In this document: piece by piece, positions 17,816-26,983 of the stretch
Numbering within the stretch: the first letter of the stretch is position 1
How the letters are laid out: the number at the start of each line of letters is the position of its first letter
From: Candidatus Sulfurimonas ponti
GTDB taxonomy: Bacteria > Campylobacterota > Campylobacteria > Campylobacterales > Sulfurimonadaceae
Reading direction: 5' to 3'
Assembly: GCA_014381585.1 (NCBI GenBank)
Contig: JACNLH010000079.1
Coordinates: 1 to 41,133 of the forward strand
Length of the DNA stretch: 41,133 nt
The notes under the pieces: generated by a model
What the model saw: the letters and a program-made list of their open reading frames with translations, nothing else
Told to the model about the DNA's origin: nothing
Databases searched by the model: none
Position numbers and translations under genes: made by a program

Positions 17816-18277
17816 TTATTTTTTTAAAAACTTAGAATTTTCGGGGTTATTCAAAAAAGAAGCCATCGAATTTTCTACCCCTCCTTCGTCTATCTCTTCT
17901 TTTTGAACTTCAACTGCTATTTCAGAATTTGCAAGGTTGATTAAAACCGGTGTTTCATCAATAATTATTTGCATGATACTCAGTAATGGCACACTCACAA
18001 CACTTCCAAAGTTTTCACTGCCAAAACCCGCTTCAAAGATAAGCACATCCGATTCAACTCTTGCGGTCTCAAAAGTGTAGCCAGCAAGAAAAAAGAGAGT
18101 TAAGGGTCTAAACTCAGAATTTATATCTGCAGGGAGAGGCGGGTCAAAATGTATATTTTCTATTTTACATAAAATCCCAAAATTTTGTTCTTTTTCAAAA
18201 AAATGGATAATCATCTCTTGTATATTTTTTTGCATTAAGTGAGCAAATTTTTTGTCGTTAAGCACTTTATCTAACAC
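17816..18277 (-). CDS. Conserved hypothetical protein; candidate SspB-like fold
   Basis: 153 aa; central LTLFFLAGYTFETARVESDVLIFEAGFGSENFGSVVSVPLLSIMQI resembles SspB pattern; linker and basic C-terminal tail. Confidence 0.5.
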   Translation of the reverse strand: MLDKVLNDKKFAHLMQKNIQEMIIHFFEKEQNFGILCKIENIHFDPPLPADINSEFRPLTLFFLAGYTFETARVESDVLIFEAGFGSENFGSVVSVPLLSIMQIIIDETPVLINLANSEIAVEVQKEEIDEGGVENSMASFLNNPENSKFLKK

Positions 18278-18290
18278 TCTCTATCCTTCC

Positions 18291-18872
18291 TTATTCAAAA
18301 CTTATATCCGTAATTATATCAAAATCTATCATAGCATTGAGTAAGGCGGCTTTTGTGTAGTATTTGAGCATATCCACTCTTATATCTTGAGGGACTAAAA
18401 GGCCTTCATCTATATATCTTTGTCTTGTTGTTCCCCTTAAAAGCGGTGAAGCCGGAGTATACCAAGTCCCCTCTTTATACAAAGCTATATTTGCTATACT
18501 CGTATCGCATATAAGAGCATTTTTAACTATAAGAATATCATCACAGTTTTCTTTTTTTTCATAGAGGCTGTCTATAGCTTTACGGTCTGTTGATTTTTTT
18601 GAGTATTCAATGAGATTATCATGAACTATCTTAAGTGAACGTATCTCTTTTTTTGTATACGCATGATAAGTCACATCTATACTAGCCGGTGTATACACCA
18701 GTCTGCATCTATAAAGGCCATTTGGAGGAGGAGTTATGTATTCTATGAGGTTTTTACAGTTTACACTGCCTAAAGAGCGTAAAACACTCTCATAACGCTG
18801 TTGATGGTGAAGGATGTTAAACACTTCGCCATCAAGAATTTTGATGGTTTCTAAAAAGCTATTCTTGATCAA
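18291..18872 (-). CDS. Aminotransferase class IV family protein (PabC-like)
   Basis: HHQQRYESVLRSLG, YRCRLVYT, DRKAIDSLYEKKENCDDILIVKNALICDTSIANIALYKEGTWYTPASPLLRGTTRQRYI. Confidence 0.85.
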   Translation of the reverse strand: MIKNSFLETIKILDGEVFNILHHQQRYESVLRSLGSVNCKNLIEYITPPPNGLYRCRLVYTPASIDVTYHAYTKKEIRSLKIVHDNLIEYSKKSTDRKAIDSLYEKKENCDDILIVKNALICDTSIANIALYKEGTWYTPASPLLRGTTRQRYIDEGLLVPQDIRVDMLKYYTKAALLNAMIDFDIITDISFE

Positions 18873-19785
18873 AAAGTGCAGTGCTTAAATATCTTTCACC
18901 TGTGTCACATAAAATTGTCACAAGTGTTTTACCTTGAAATTCAGGACGAGATGCAACTTGCATAGTTGCCCAAACATTCGCACCCGCTGAGATTCCCACT
19001 AATAAACCCTCTTTTTTCGCCAACATTCTTGCTGTCTCAAAAGCATCTTCATTGGAAACTTTAATAACTTCACCATAGATTTGAGTATCGAGTATCCCTG
19101 GAATAAAGCCTGCACCGATCCCTTGAATTTTATGCGGACTCGCTGCTTCGCCGGAAAGTATAGCTGAAGCCTCAGGCTCCACTGCAAAAATTGCAATATC
19201 TGCAATATGCTCTTTAAGCACTTTTGAAGTCCCTGTGATAGTTCCACCGGTTCCAACTGCCGCTACAAAAGCATCTAATTGTTTGTCAGTGTCTTCTAAA
19301 ATCTCTACAGCTGTTGTAAGCGTATGAATCTCAGGGTTTGAAGGGTTTTCAAACTGTTGTAAAATAACACTGTCATGCGTTAACACTTGTAACTCTTCAG
19401 CCTTAGTAATCGCACCTGCCATACCTTTCGCTGCCGGCGTTAAAACAAGCTCAGCACCTAAAGCTTTAAGAAGGTTTCTTCTTTCAATACTCATAGAATC
19501 AGGCATAGTCAACACAAGTTTTAAGTTTTGTGCTGCACAAATAGATGCAAGTGCAATTCCTGTATTTCCACTTGTTGGCTCAATAATAGTAGTGCTTTGA
19601 GTAACCTTACCAGATTCCATTGCACGACGAATCATATTAAAACCTATTCTGTCTTTAACCGAAGATGTAGGATTCATGAACTCACATTTTCCTAAAATCG
19701 TAGCTCCAGTTAATTCGGATGGAGTGTTAAGTCGAACTAAGGGAGTATTTCCAATTAGTTCTGTTATATTCTTCGCTATTTTCAT
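18859..19785 (-). CDS. cysK: Cysteine synthase A
   Basis: ITELIGNTPLVRLN, NPTSSVKDRIGFNMI, EPTSGNTGIALA, GTGGTITG, CDTGERYLST. Confidence 0.96.
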   Translation of the reverse strand: MKIAKNITELIGNTPLVRLNTPSELTGATILGKCEFMNPTSSVKDRIGFNMIRRAMESGKVTQSTTIIEPTSGNTGIALASICAAQNLKLVLTMPDSMSIERRNLLKALGAELVLTPAAKGMAGAITKAEELQVLTHDSVILQQFENPSNPEIHTLTTAVEILEDTDKQLDAFVAAVGTGGTITGTSKVLKEHIADIAIFAVEPEASAILSGEAASPHKIQGIGAGFIPGILDTQIYGEVIKVSNEDAFETARMLAKKEGLLVGISAGANVWATMQVASRPEFQGKTLVTILCDTGERYLSTALFDQE

Positions 19786-19817
19786 TTCTTTGCCTTATGT
19801 ATCTCTGTTTTTGTATT

Positions 19818-20666
19818 CTATCCAATTATTGGTAAAAATGCTTTTGTTCCCACTTTTACTTTTTGACCGACACTCATTTCTTTACGTTCGCCTGCACTCA
19901 AAACGACTTCAACAAGTTGTTGCCCAATTGCGATTATAGCTATCCAGATAACATCCACTTGCACTATATCTATCACTTCACCCTCAAAAGAAAATTTTTG
20001 TGAACCTGTGCGTTGAATGAGTGCATCTTGCGGTTGAGCATCGCTTATAATTTTTCCATTCTCTAAAACTATCACTCTTTGTGCAAGCTTGTATATCTCA
20101 GCGGGGTCATGAGAAACCATAATGGTTGTGGTGCCAAACTCTTTATGTAAAGCTAAAATCTCATTTTGAAGCTTTCTTCTCATTGCAGGATCGAGTGCAG
20201 ATAAAGGCTCATCCATCAAAAGTAATTTCGGTCGATTCATCATAGCACGGCATAAACTCACTCTTTGTTTTTGTCCGCCGCTTAGTGTGCTTGGTTTTCT
20301 TTTTTTAAGTTCTGTTAAATCTGTAAGTTCTAACAACTTTTGAGCAAGTTTTTTATCTTTGTTCACATAAAGAAGGTTTTTCTCAACACTCATATTTTCA
20401 AAAAGTGCATACTCTTGAAATACAAAACCGATTCCACGCTCTTGAACTCTTAGCATAGTCTCTTTGTCTTGCCAAATCTCTTCACCTACTTTAATAGTGC
20501 CAGAAGACTCCTCTAGACCTGCAAAGATTCTTAACAACGTTGTTTTTCCACTTCCGCTTAAACCACTTAATGCAAGAAACTGGCCATCTTCGATTTCAAA
20601 ATTCACATCCAAGTCCATAAGACCTTTCGCACCATGGAGTTTTTTCTTTATATCTATAGAAATCAT
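19818..20666 (-). CDS. modC: Molybdate ABC transporter ATP-binding protein
   Basis: GLSGSGKTTLLRIFAG, LSGGQKQRVSLCRAMM, LLMDEPLSALD; C-terminal TOBE; adjacent to modB. Confidence 0.92.
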   Translation of the reverse strand: MISIDIKKKLHGAKGLMDLDVNFEIEDGQFLALSGLSGSGKTTLLRIFAGLEESSGTIKVGEEIWQDKETMLRVQERGIGFVFQEYALFENMSVEKNLLYVNKDKKLAQKLLELTDLTELKKRKPSTLSGGQKQRVSLCRAMMNRPKLLLMDEPLSALDPAMRRKLQNEILALHKEFGTTTIMVSHDPAEIYKLAQRVIVLENGKIISDAQPQDALIQRTGSQKFSFEGEVIDIVQVDVIWIAIIAIGQQLVEVVLSAGERKEMSVGQKVKVGTKAFLPIIG

Positions 20667-21361
20667 TTAGAAAATCCTCCTATACGCTTAGAACTGTTAA
20701 AGGTGTAAACCGCTAAAAGTATGATAAAACTCATTAAAACCATAAGTGCGCTGTATATATGTGCACCCTTATAGTCCATCATCTCCACCATCTCATAGAT
20801 GGCGACAGAAGCAACTTTTGTCTCAGACTCTATACTTCCGCCCACCATTAAAACAACACCGAATTCACCGACAGTATGTGCAAATGTAATGATGATCGCA
20901 GTCAAAACAGCAGGCTTCATGTTTGGTAAGACCACTTGTAAAACTGTTTGCACTTGACTCTTTCCTGCAATATATGAAGCTTCAATCATGTTTTTGTTGA
21001 TAGACTCAAATCCGCCTTGAAGAGGCTGCACCATAAAAGGCAAAGAGTAAAAACAGCTGGCAATCACTAAAGAGGTGAAGTTGAAAACTAAAGACACCCC
21101 GAACACATTTTCAAAAAAAGCACCAAGGGGTGAATTGTGAGAGAGTGAAACAAGTATATAAAAGCCTAAGACTGAGGGAGGTAAAACTATCGGCAAAGCC
21201 GTGACCGCTTCAAGAATAGGCTTGGCTTTTGAACGCGTCTGGGATAAAAACCAAGCAAGAGGTAAAGAGATGACAAAGAGTATAAGAGTGGTTAACCCGG
21301 CAAGTTTAAAAGATAAGATAAAAGGGGTGTAATCAAGTGAAGCAAAAAATTCCATCATCAA
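20663..21361 (-). CDS. modB: Molybdate ABC transporter permease
   Basis: LPLAWFLSQTRSKAKPILEAVTALPIVLPPSVLGFYILV...HTVGEFGVVLMVGGSI. Confidence 0.95.
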   Translation of the reverse strand: MMMEFFASLDYTPFILSFKLAGLTTLILFVISLPLAWFLSQTRSKAKPILEAVTALPIVLPPSVLGFYILVSLSHNSPLGAFFENVFGVSLVFNFTSLVIASCFYSLPFMVQPLQGGFESINKNMIEASYIAGKSQVQTVLQVVLPNMKPAVLTAIIITFAHTVGEFGVVLMVGGSIESETKVASVAIYEMVEMMDYKGAHIYSALMVLMSFIILLAVYTFNSSKRIGGFSK

Positions 21362-21753
21362 ATAATCTCCGATATAGACAACTCACTCGCTTGAAGCAAT
21401 GCTACAACCACATCCCCAACAGCTAAGTCCATTTTTTTGGATACTTCAAGAGTGATCAAAGACTCAAACTCATTTCCATTTGCTTGAAGTGTGACACTGC
21501 TGAGCAGTTCACCATTATTCACTGCAACAATGCTTGCATGAATTTTATTTGCATAACTTATGGAGCCGGAGAACTCTTTTGCAATAGCCACAGAACTCGG
21601 TTTTATAGATAAGGCAGCTTTTTTTCCGACTTGCACCTCATCATGCAGACCTAAGCTCATCATCTTTAAATCAATCCCGTTAAAGTCAAATGTAACTATA
21701 TTTAAGTTGTCTATGCTTTGTATTTTTTTTATTCTTGCAAGAAGTGTGCTCAT
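21358..21753 (-). CDS. TOBE-domain (molybdopterin-binding/Mop-like) protein
   Basis: 131 aa with KKAALSIKPSSVAIAKEF and GNEFESLITLEVSKKMDLAVGDVVVALLQASELSI; between modA and modB. Confidence 0.82.
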   Translation of the reverse strand: MSTLLARIKKIQSIDNLNIVTFDFNGIDLKMMSLGLHDEVQVGKKAALSIKPSSVAIAKEFSGSISYANKIHASIVAVNNGELLSSVTLQANGNEFESLITLEVSKKMDLAVGDVVVALLQASELSISEII

Positions 21754-22505
21754 TTTATTTTATATCCGTAACTGACAAATATCTCTTGTGCTTTTTCACT
21801 CAAGATAAATTCATAAAATGCTTGTGCATCTTGATTTCCTTTTGCATGAGAGAGCAGCACTATGCCCTGCTTTATAGGAGTGTAGAGTTTTGCATCCACC
21901 TCAGACCAATTTTCACCTTCTTTAAATTGTTTCAACTTCGGTGAATAGAGTGAAGATTTGGCTATAAAACCTATATCAACAGCTGAGATGGTGTACGAGA
22001 GCGTTTGCGCAGCAGATTCGCCATAAACTATCTTTTCTTTCACTTTATCCAAGACACCGGCATTTCTCAAAGCTTCAAAACTTGCTTTTCCATAAGGTGC
22101 CGTTTTAGGGTTTGCTATGGCTATTTTAGAGATTTCATCATTTTCAAGCATATATAAAGCTTTTGAAAAATCACGCTTTTTGACACTTAAATACGCTAAA
22201 GAACCCTCTGTATACACCAAAGGTTTTGTGATTGCCATAGAATCTGCATATAAGGCCTCTGGATACTTCATATTTGCAGACATAAAGATATCGTATGGAG
22301 CCCCATTTTTGATTTGTGCCGTAAGTTTTCCACTGCTTCCAACAATTACTTTCACCTTAACATCAGGATGGAGTTTGTTAAACTCTTTTGTAAGCGTAGC
22401 TATTGCATAAGAAACATTTGCCGAGAGTGCGAGATTTATTGTCTCCGCCATAAGAGAGAGATTAAAGGGATTAATAAGTAAAAGCAAGAGTAATTTTTTT
22501 ATCAT
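21750..22505 (-). CDS. modA: Molybdate ABC transporter substrate-binding protein
   Basis: Signal peptide then INLALSANVSYAIATLTKEFNKLHPDVKVKVIVGSSGKLTAQIKNGAPYDIFMSANMKYPEAL. Confidence 0.95.
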   Translation of the reverse strand: MIKKLLLLLLINPFNLSLMAETINLALSANVSYAIATLTKEFNKLHPDVKVKVIVGSSGKLTAQIKNGAPYDIFMSANMKYPEALYADSMAITKPLVYTEGSLAYLSVKKRDFSKALYMLENDEISKIAIANPKTAPYGKASFEALRNAGVLDKVKEKIVYGESAAQTLSYTISAVDIGFIAKSSLYSPKLKQFKEGENWSEVDAKLYTPIKQGIVLLSHAKGNQDAQAFYEFILSEKAQEIFVSYGYKIK

Positions 22506-22623
22506 AAAGCTATTTTACAATAAATAAGCAAACTTTTTCCCCACTTTTTTAAAAGAATATAATAGTATAAGTACAAATGATTAAAATATATACAAAAAAT
22601 TGCTTACTAAATATATAATAAAT

Positions 22624-22639
22624 ACTATACTTAGATAGT
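22624..22639. promoter_or_regulatory. Short inverted repeat ACTAT-N6-ATAGT upstream of globin
   Basis: Perfect 5-bp dyad 25 nt before the globin ATG. Confidence 0.35.
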
Positions 22640-22663
22640 GTATTAATATAAAAGGAAATTGAC

Positions 22664-23089
22664 ATGAGTTTATCAGAGAAAACAATCGAAATAGTAAAAG
22701 CAACCGCTGCACCTGTGGCTGCTAATGCAGAAGCAATCACAACACGTATGTATGAGATTTTATTTCAATCACATCCTCAAATAAAAGAGCTTTTTAAAGA
22801 TGCCGATTCAGAGCAACATAAAAAGCTTGCCGGGGCTATTTCTGCTTATGCAGCAAATATCGATAATCTTGGAGTTCTCTCAAAGGCTGTTGAAAAAATG
22901 GCTCAAACACATATACGTGCTAAAGTGCAAGCTGAGCATTACCCTATAGTGGGTGTGTCATTACTTCAAGCAGTTAAGGATGTACTCGGTGATGCTGCAA
23001 CGGACGAGGTTCTCGAAGCTTGGAAGGAAGCATACTTTTTCTTAGCTGATATTTTAATTGCACGTGAAAAAGAGCTTTATAAACTATAG
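22664..23089 (+). CDS. Single-domain globin (Cgb/Vgb-like)
   Basis: MSLSEKTIEIVKATAAPVAANAEAITTRMYEILFQSHPQIKELF...AQTHIRAKVQAEHYPIVG...EAWKEAYFFLADILIAREKELY. Confidence 0.94.
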   Translation: MSLSEKTIEIVKATAAPVAANAEAITTRMYEILFQSHPQIKELFKDADSEQHKKLAGAISAYAANIDNLGVLSKAVEKMAQTHIRAKVQAEHYPIVGVSLLQAVKDVLGDAATDEVLEAWKEAYFFLADILIAREKELYKL

Positions 23090-23145
23090 ACTTCATATTT
23101 TCTCTTATGCGATATAATTAAGAGAATACTTTTAAGGAAATATTA

Positions 23146-24480
23146 ATGAGACTCTATGCACCTTGGGAAAAAGCTTTCGAGAGAATTGCCACTCCGTTTG
23201 AACATTTTATCCATGCGCAGACCACCACCGGTATAATCCTCATGTTCATGACAGTTGTGGCTTTAATCTTAGCAAACACTCCGCTGACTGAAGCCTATGT
23301 CCACTTTTTTCATACAAATGTCGATTTATCCGTTGGTTCTTGGCATCTTAAGTACACTATTCATCATTGGATAAATGACGGCCTCATGGCTATCTTTTTC
23401 TTCATCATAGGTTTAGAGATTAAACGTGAGATTCTTGTCGGGGAACTCTCAGATATTAAAATTGCGATGTTGCCCATCCTCTCTGCCATAGGCGGCATGC
23501 TTTTACCTGCACTTATTTATTTAAGTATAAACAGCGGTGAAGATGGTGCCAATGGCTGGGGCATCCCTATGGCCACAGATATAGCTTTTGCCATCTCTGC
23601 TCTTGTTTTGTTGCGTAAGCGTGTTTCACCTGCTTTAGTGACCTTTTTAGTGGCCCTTGCAATCGTGGATGACCTTGGTGCTGTAATAGTGATTGCTGTA
23701 TTTTACACAGATACGATTCAATTTGTTCCTCTTGCTTTATCTGCACTTAGCTTTTTAGTGATGGTGGTGTTTAACCGTGTTGGAATTCATATGATTCTTC
23801 CTTATTTTATCGCCGGATTATTTCTATGGTTTTTTATGCTTGAATCGGGTGTGCATGCAACTATAGCAGGTGTGATTGCTGCTATGTCCATCCCCTCAAG
23901 ACCCAGACAGACTCCAATTGACTTCACCAATCATACAAGAAATCTACTCGATGAGTATGACAATTATCCTGTTGCCACAGACCATGTGATGCACGAAAAA
24001 CAAAAAGCGATTCTTCTTAATATCAACGACAGGATAGATGCAGTCGGGACCCCTGCTTCAAGGCTGGAGCATGATTTACACCTTCCTGTATCTTTGATTG
24101 TCATCCCTCTGTTTGCATTGGCAAATGCCGGAATCTCGATTAACTTTTCTTCTATCGGTAACACTGTTGCGACTCCGGTGTCTCTTGGAATTATCTGCGG
24201 CCTTGTTTTTGGAAAGGTCATTGGAATCGCCGGAGTCGCTTGGGTTTCTGTAAAGCTTGGCATTGCAAAACTGCCGGAGTCGAGCAATATGAGTCAAATT
24301 TTCGGTGTTGCTTTTCTTGGAGGTATCGGCTTCACCATGTCTATATTTGTAGCTGATTTGGCATTTATAGAAAATCCGGCTTTACTCTTTCAGGCAAAGG
24401 TTGGAATTTTAGCCGCTTCTTTATTTTCAGGATTATTCGGTTATTTTTGGCTCAGGTTTATTGCTGCGCCAAAACATTAA
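23146..24480 (+). CDS. nhaA: Na+/H+ antiporter NhaA
   Basis: INDGLMAIFFFIIGLEIKREILVGELS, PMATDIAFAISALVLL, ALAIVDDLGAVIVIAVFYT. Confidence 0.97.
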   Translation: MRLYAPWEKAFERIATPFEHFIHAQTTTGIILMFMTVVALILANTPLTEAYVHFFHTNVDLSVGSWHLKYTIHHWINDGLMAIFFFIIGLEIKREILVGELSDIKIAMLPILSAIGGMLLPALIYLSINSGEDGANGWGIPMATDIAFAISALVLLRKRVSPALVTFLVALAIVDDLGAVIVIAVFYTDTIQFVPLALSALSFLVMVVFNRVGIHMILPYFIAGLFLWFFMLESGVHATIAGVIAAMSIPSRPRQTPIDFTNHTRNLLDEYDNYPVATDHVMHEKQKAILLNINDRIDAVGTPASRLEHDLHLPVSLIVIPLFALANAGISINFSSIGNTVATPVSLGIICGLVFGKVIGIAGVAWVSVKLGIAKLPESSNMSQIFGVAFLGGIGFTMSIFVADLAFIENPALLFQAKVGILAASLFSGLFGYFWLRFIAAPKH

Positions 24481-24491
24481 AGATTTTAAAT

Positions 24492-25937
24492 CTATTTAAG
24501 CGATTTAAAAAACTCCATCTCATGTTCACGTAAAATACGAATCATATTTGTAGACCCTGAGACTCCAACCGGATCGCCGGCTGTGAGTATATAGCTTTTA
24601 TCCAGGTGAAGCACCCCTCTCTCAAAGCCTTGATGCATAACTTCACTCATCATCTGTCCAAGTGAATCTTCTTTCACCAAAAATGCCGGCACCACTCCCC
24701 AGCAAATTGTTAAAAATTTTGCAACTTTTTCGTTGTGAACAACTGCATAAATATCTCTATTTGGTCTATAGCGCGCTAATTTCTTCACCGAAGATCCTGA
24801 AGCACTCACAACAATAATCCCCCAAGCATCCGTGTCTTCACAAAGGCGCACTGCTGCTTCATTGATACTGTCTGTTGCATCTCGTATTGTATATTTTGAG
24901 TATTTGTTATATGGATAGATTTTCTCAGCACCTTGGATTGTTTGCATCATTGTCTCGACCACAAGCACAGGGTTTTTCCCAACCGCACTCTCTTCTGAGA
25001 GCATTACAGCATCCGTGCCGTCTAAAACTGCATTTGCAACATCACTGATCTCAGCCCGGGTGGCTGTTTCATTGAGAGTCATAGAAAGAAGCATCTGTGT
25101 GGCTGTGATTACTGGTTTGGATGCCTCATTTGCTTTTTTTATCAACATCTTTTGCAATCCAGGAACTTCATGAAAAGGCACTTCTATGCCTAAATCTCCA
25201 CGTGCCACCATAATTCCGTCACTATGCTCTAAGATAGCATCAATATTTTCCACTGCATCAAATTTCTCTATCTTTGCAAAGAGTTGTATATTGGCATTGT
25301 ATTGTTTAATAATCTCTCGTGCATTTATCATATCTTGTGCATCTTGCACAAAAGAAATAGCCATAAAATCGACATTGTTTTTTACACCCCAAAGCATATC
25401 TTCTTTATCTTTGGCTGTTAATACGTCTATGCCTAAATGAGTGTTTGGAAAATTCACACCTTTTTTGGAGCTCAAAACTCCTGCATTCTCCACTCGCACT
25501 TTTACGCTCTCGTGAGTGACTTCTGTGACTTTTGTTTTTATAATCCCATCATAAAGATAGACTAATTCACCCAGCTTAAGTTGAGAAAGAACACTTGGCT
25601 GATTTATACAGGTTTTATAATAATTTGAAAACACCTCATGTCCTAAAATCTCTTCTTTGACAAATTCTATCGTGTCCCCTGCATTTAGCTTAAAAGGTTC
25701 CCTAAGTTTTCCAACACGGATTTTTGGTCCGCTTATATCTTGGAGCACTCCTATAAAAAGGCCCGTACTCTTTTCAACTGCACGAATACGCTGCAACACT
25801 TCATAATGCTGTTCATGCGTGCCATGAGAAAAATTAAGGCGAAAAACATTGACTCCGGCACGTACGAGTTTTTCTATCATCTCTTGGCTGTCTGAAGCCG
25901 GACCGATGGTTGCTAAAATTTTTGTTCTTTTTTTCAT
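24492..25937 (-). CDS. pyk: Pyruvate kinase
   Basis: RTKILATIGPASDSQEMIEKLVRAGVNVFRLNFSHGTHEQH, MVARGDLGIEVPFHEVP, TATQMLLSM. Confidence 0.97.
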   Translation of the reverse strand: MKKRTKILATIGPASDSQEMIEKLVRAGVNVFRLNFSHGTHEQHYEVLQRIRAVEKSTGLFIGVLQDISGPKIRVGKLREPFKLNAGDTIEFVKEEILGHEVFSNYYKTCINQPSVLSQLKLGELVYLYDGIIKTKVTEVTHESVKVRVENAGVLSSKKGVNFPNTHLGIDVLTAKDKEDMLWGVKNNVDFMAISFVQDAQDMINAREIIKQYNANIQLFAKIEKFDAVENIDAILEHSDGIMVARGDLGIEVPFHEVPGLQKMLIKKANEASKPVITATQMLLSMTLNETATRAEISDVANAVLDGTDAVMLSEESAVGKNPVLVVETMMQTIQGAEKIYPYNKYSKYTIRDATDSINEAAVRLCEDTDAWGIIVVSASGSSVKKLARYRPNRDIYAVVHNEKVAKFLTICWGVVPAFLVKEDSLGQMMSEVMHQGFERGVLHLDKSYILTAGDPVGVSGSTNMIRILREHEMEFFKSLK

Positions 25938-26983
25938 TGAAAAACCCCTTTGTTGTCCCTAGTTACAAATGAAATTTCATTCTCAAAAAAACTAAACTCC
26001 AGTTCATCTGATAAATCTTTATAAAGAAGCGGACTGTCTAAATCTATATACTTTATAGTTTGAGGATAGGCCATTGCCAAATGCAAGGCTGCATTTATAG
26101 AGTATGGACCTTCGAGCATTGAGCCTAACATACACTTTACACTCTTGCTCTTTGCATATTCTATAATCTCGACAGCCTTTGTTAGTCCACCGCATTTCAT
26201 GAGTTTTATATTTATCATATCTGCTGCGTTTGATTCTATCACTTTTTTTGCATCTTCTAAGGTGAACACCGCCTCATCTGCCAAGATAGGGATATGCGAC
26301 TTTTGAGTGATGACTTTGAGTGAAGCAATATCTTCAGCCGCAACAGGTTGCTCTATAAGTTCAATCTTTATATCCTTTAGCGCATCAATATACTTTAGAG
26401 AATCTTCTAAACTCCAAGCCTGATTCGCATCGATAATCAACTTTGCATCTGGCAAACGTTTAGCTATCTCTTTACTCACTTCAATAGCATGGGAAATATC
26501 TGAGCCAAGTTTAACTTTTAGAATTTTCATACCCGATTCAAAATAAGAGATAGAATCTTGGAGCATTGAATCTTTGTCTTTGAAACTCACTGTTATATCT
26601 GTTTGTAAAACAGAACTTGTATTTCCACCGAGATACTGATATAAATCTTGCTTTTTCTCTTGCGCAAGTAAAGAAACAAAGGCCATATCCAAGGCTGCTT
26701 TAGCACTGCTTCCTATGGTGCTTTTGTGCAGTGTTTGCAAAGCTTCTTGAGGATTTAATGAGAGTAAATCATTTTTTACACCCTCTATAAAGTGTAGTAT
26801 ATCTTCTAAATCTTCACCAGTTATTGCTTTAGTCGCAGGTGCTTCACCGATTGCTGTGAATCCATTGTCTGTACGTACGCAAACTCTTACAAACTCTACA
26901 TTTTCAACCCGTCTAAGAGCGGTTATGAATGGTGTTTTTAGAGGAATGGTTTTGAGCCCAGTTTCTATACTGATTATTTTCAT
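25934..26983 (-). CDS. Enolase-superfamily dipeptide epimerase (L-Ala-D/L-Glu epimerase-like)
   Basis: TVSFKDKDSM, LKVKLGSD, LIDANQAWS, IELIEQPV, ILADEAVFT, INIKLMKCGG. Confidence 0.9.
   Translation of the reverse strand: MKIISIETGLKTIPLKTPFITALRRVENVEFVRVCVRTDNGFTAIGEAPATKAITGEDLEDILHFIEGVKNDLLSLNPQEALQTLHKSTIGSSAKAALDMAFVSLLAQEKKQDLYQYLGGNTSSVLQTDITVSFKDKDSMLQDSISYFESGMKILKVKLGSDISHAIEVSKEIAKRLPDAKLIIDANQAWSLEDSLKYIDALKDIKIELIEQPVAAEDIASLKVITQKSHIPILADEAVFTLEDAKKVIESNAADMINIKLMKCGGLTKAVEIIEYAKSKSVKCMLGSMLEGPYSINAALHLAMAYPQTIKYIDLDSPLLYKDLSDELEFSFFENEISFVTRDNKGVFQ

Noticed and set aside
24480-24510. AGATTT-T-AAATCT palindrome between nhaA and pyk as a terminator
   Set aside because: Only 6 AT-rich pairs with a 1-nt loop; too weak to call.
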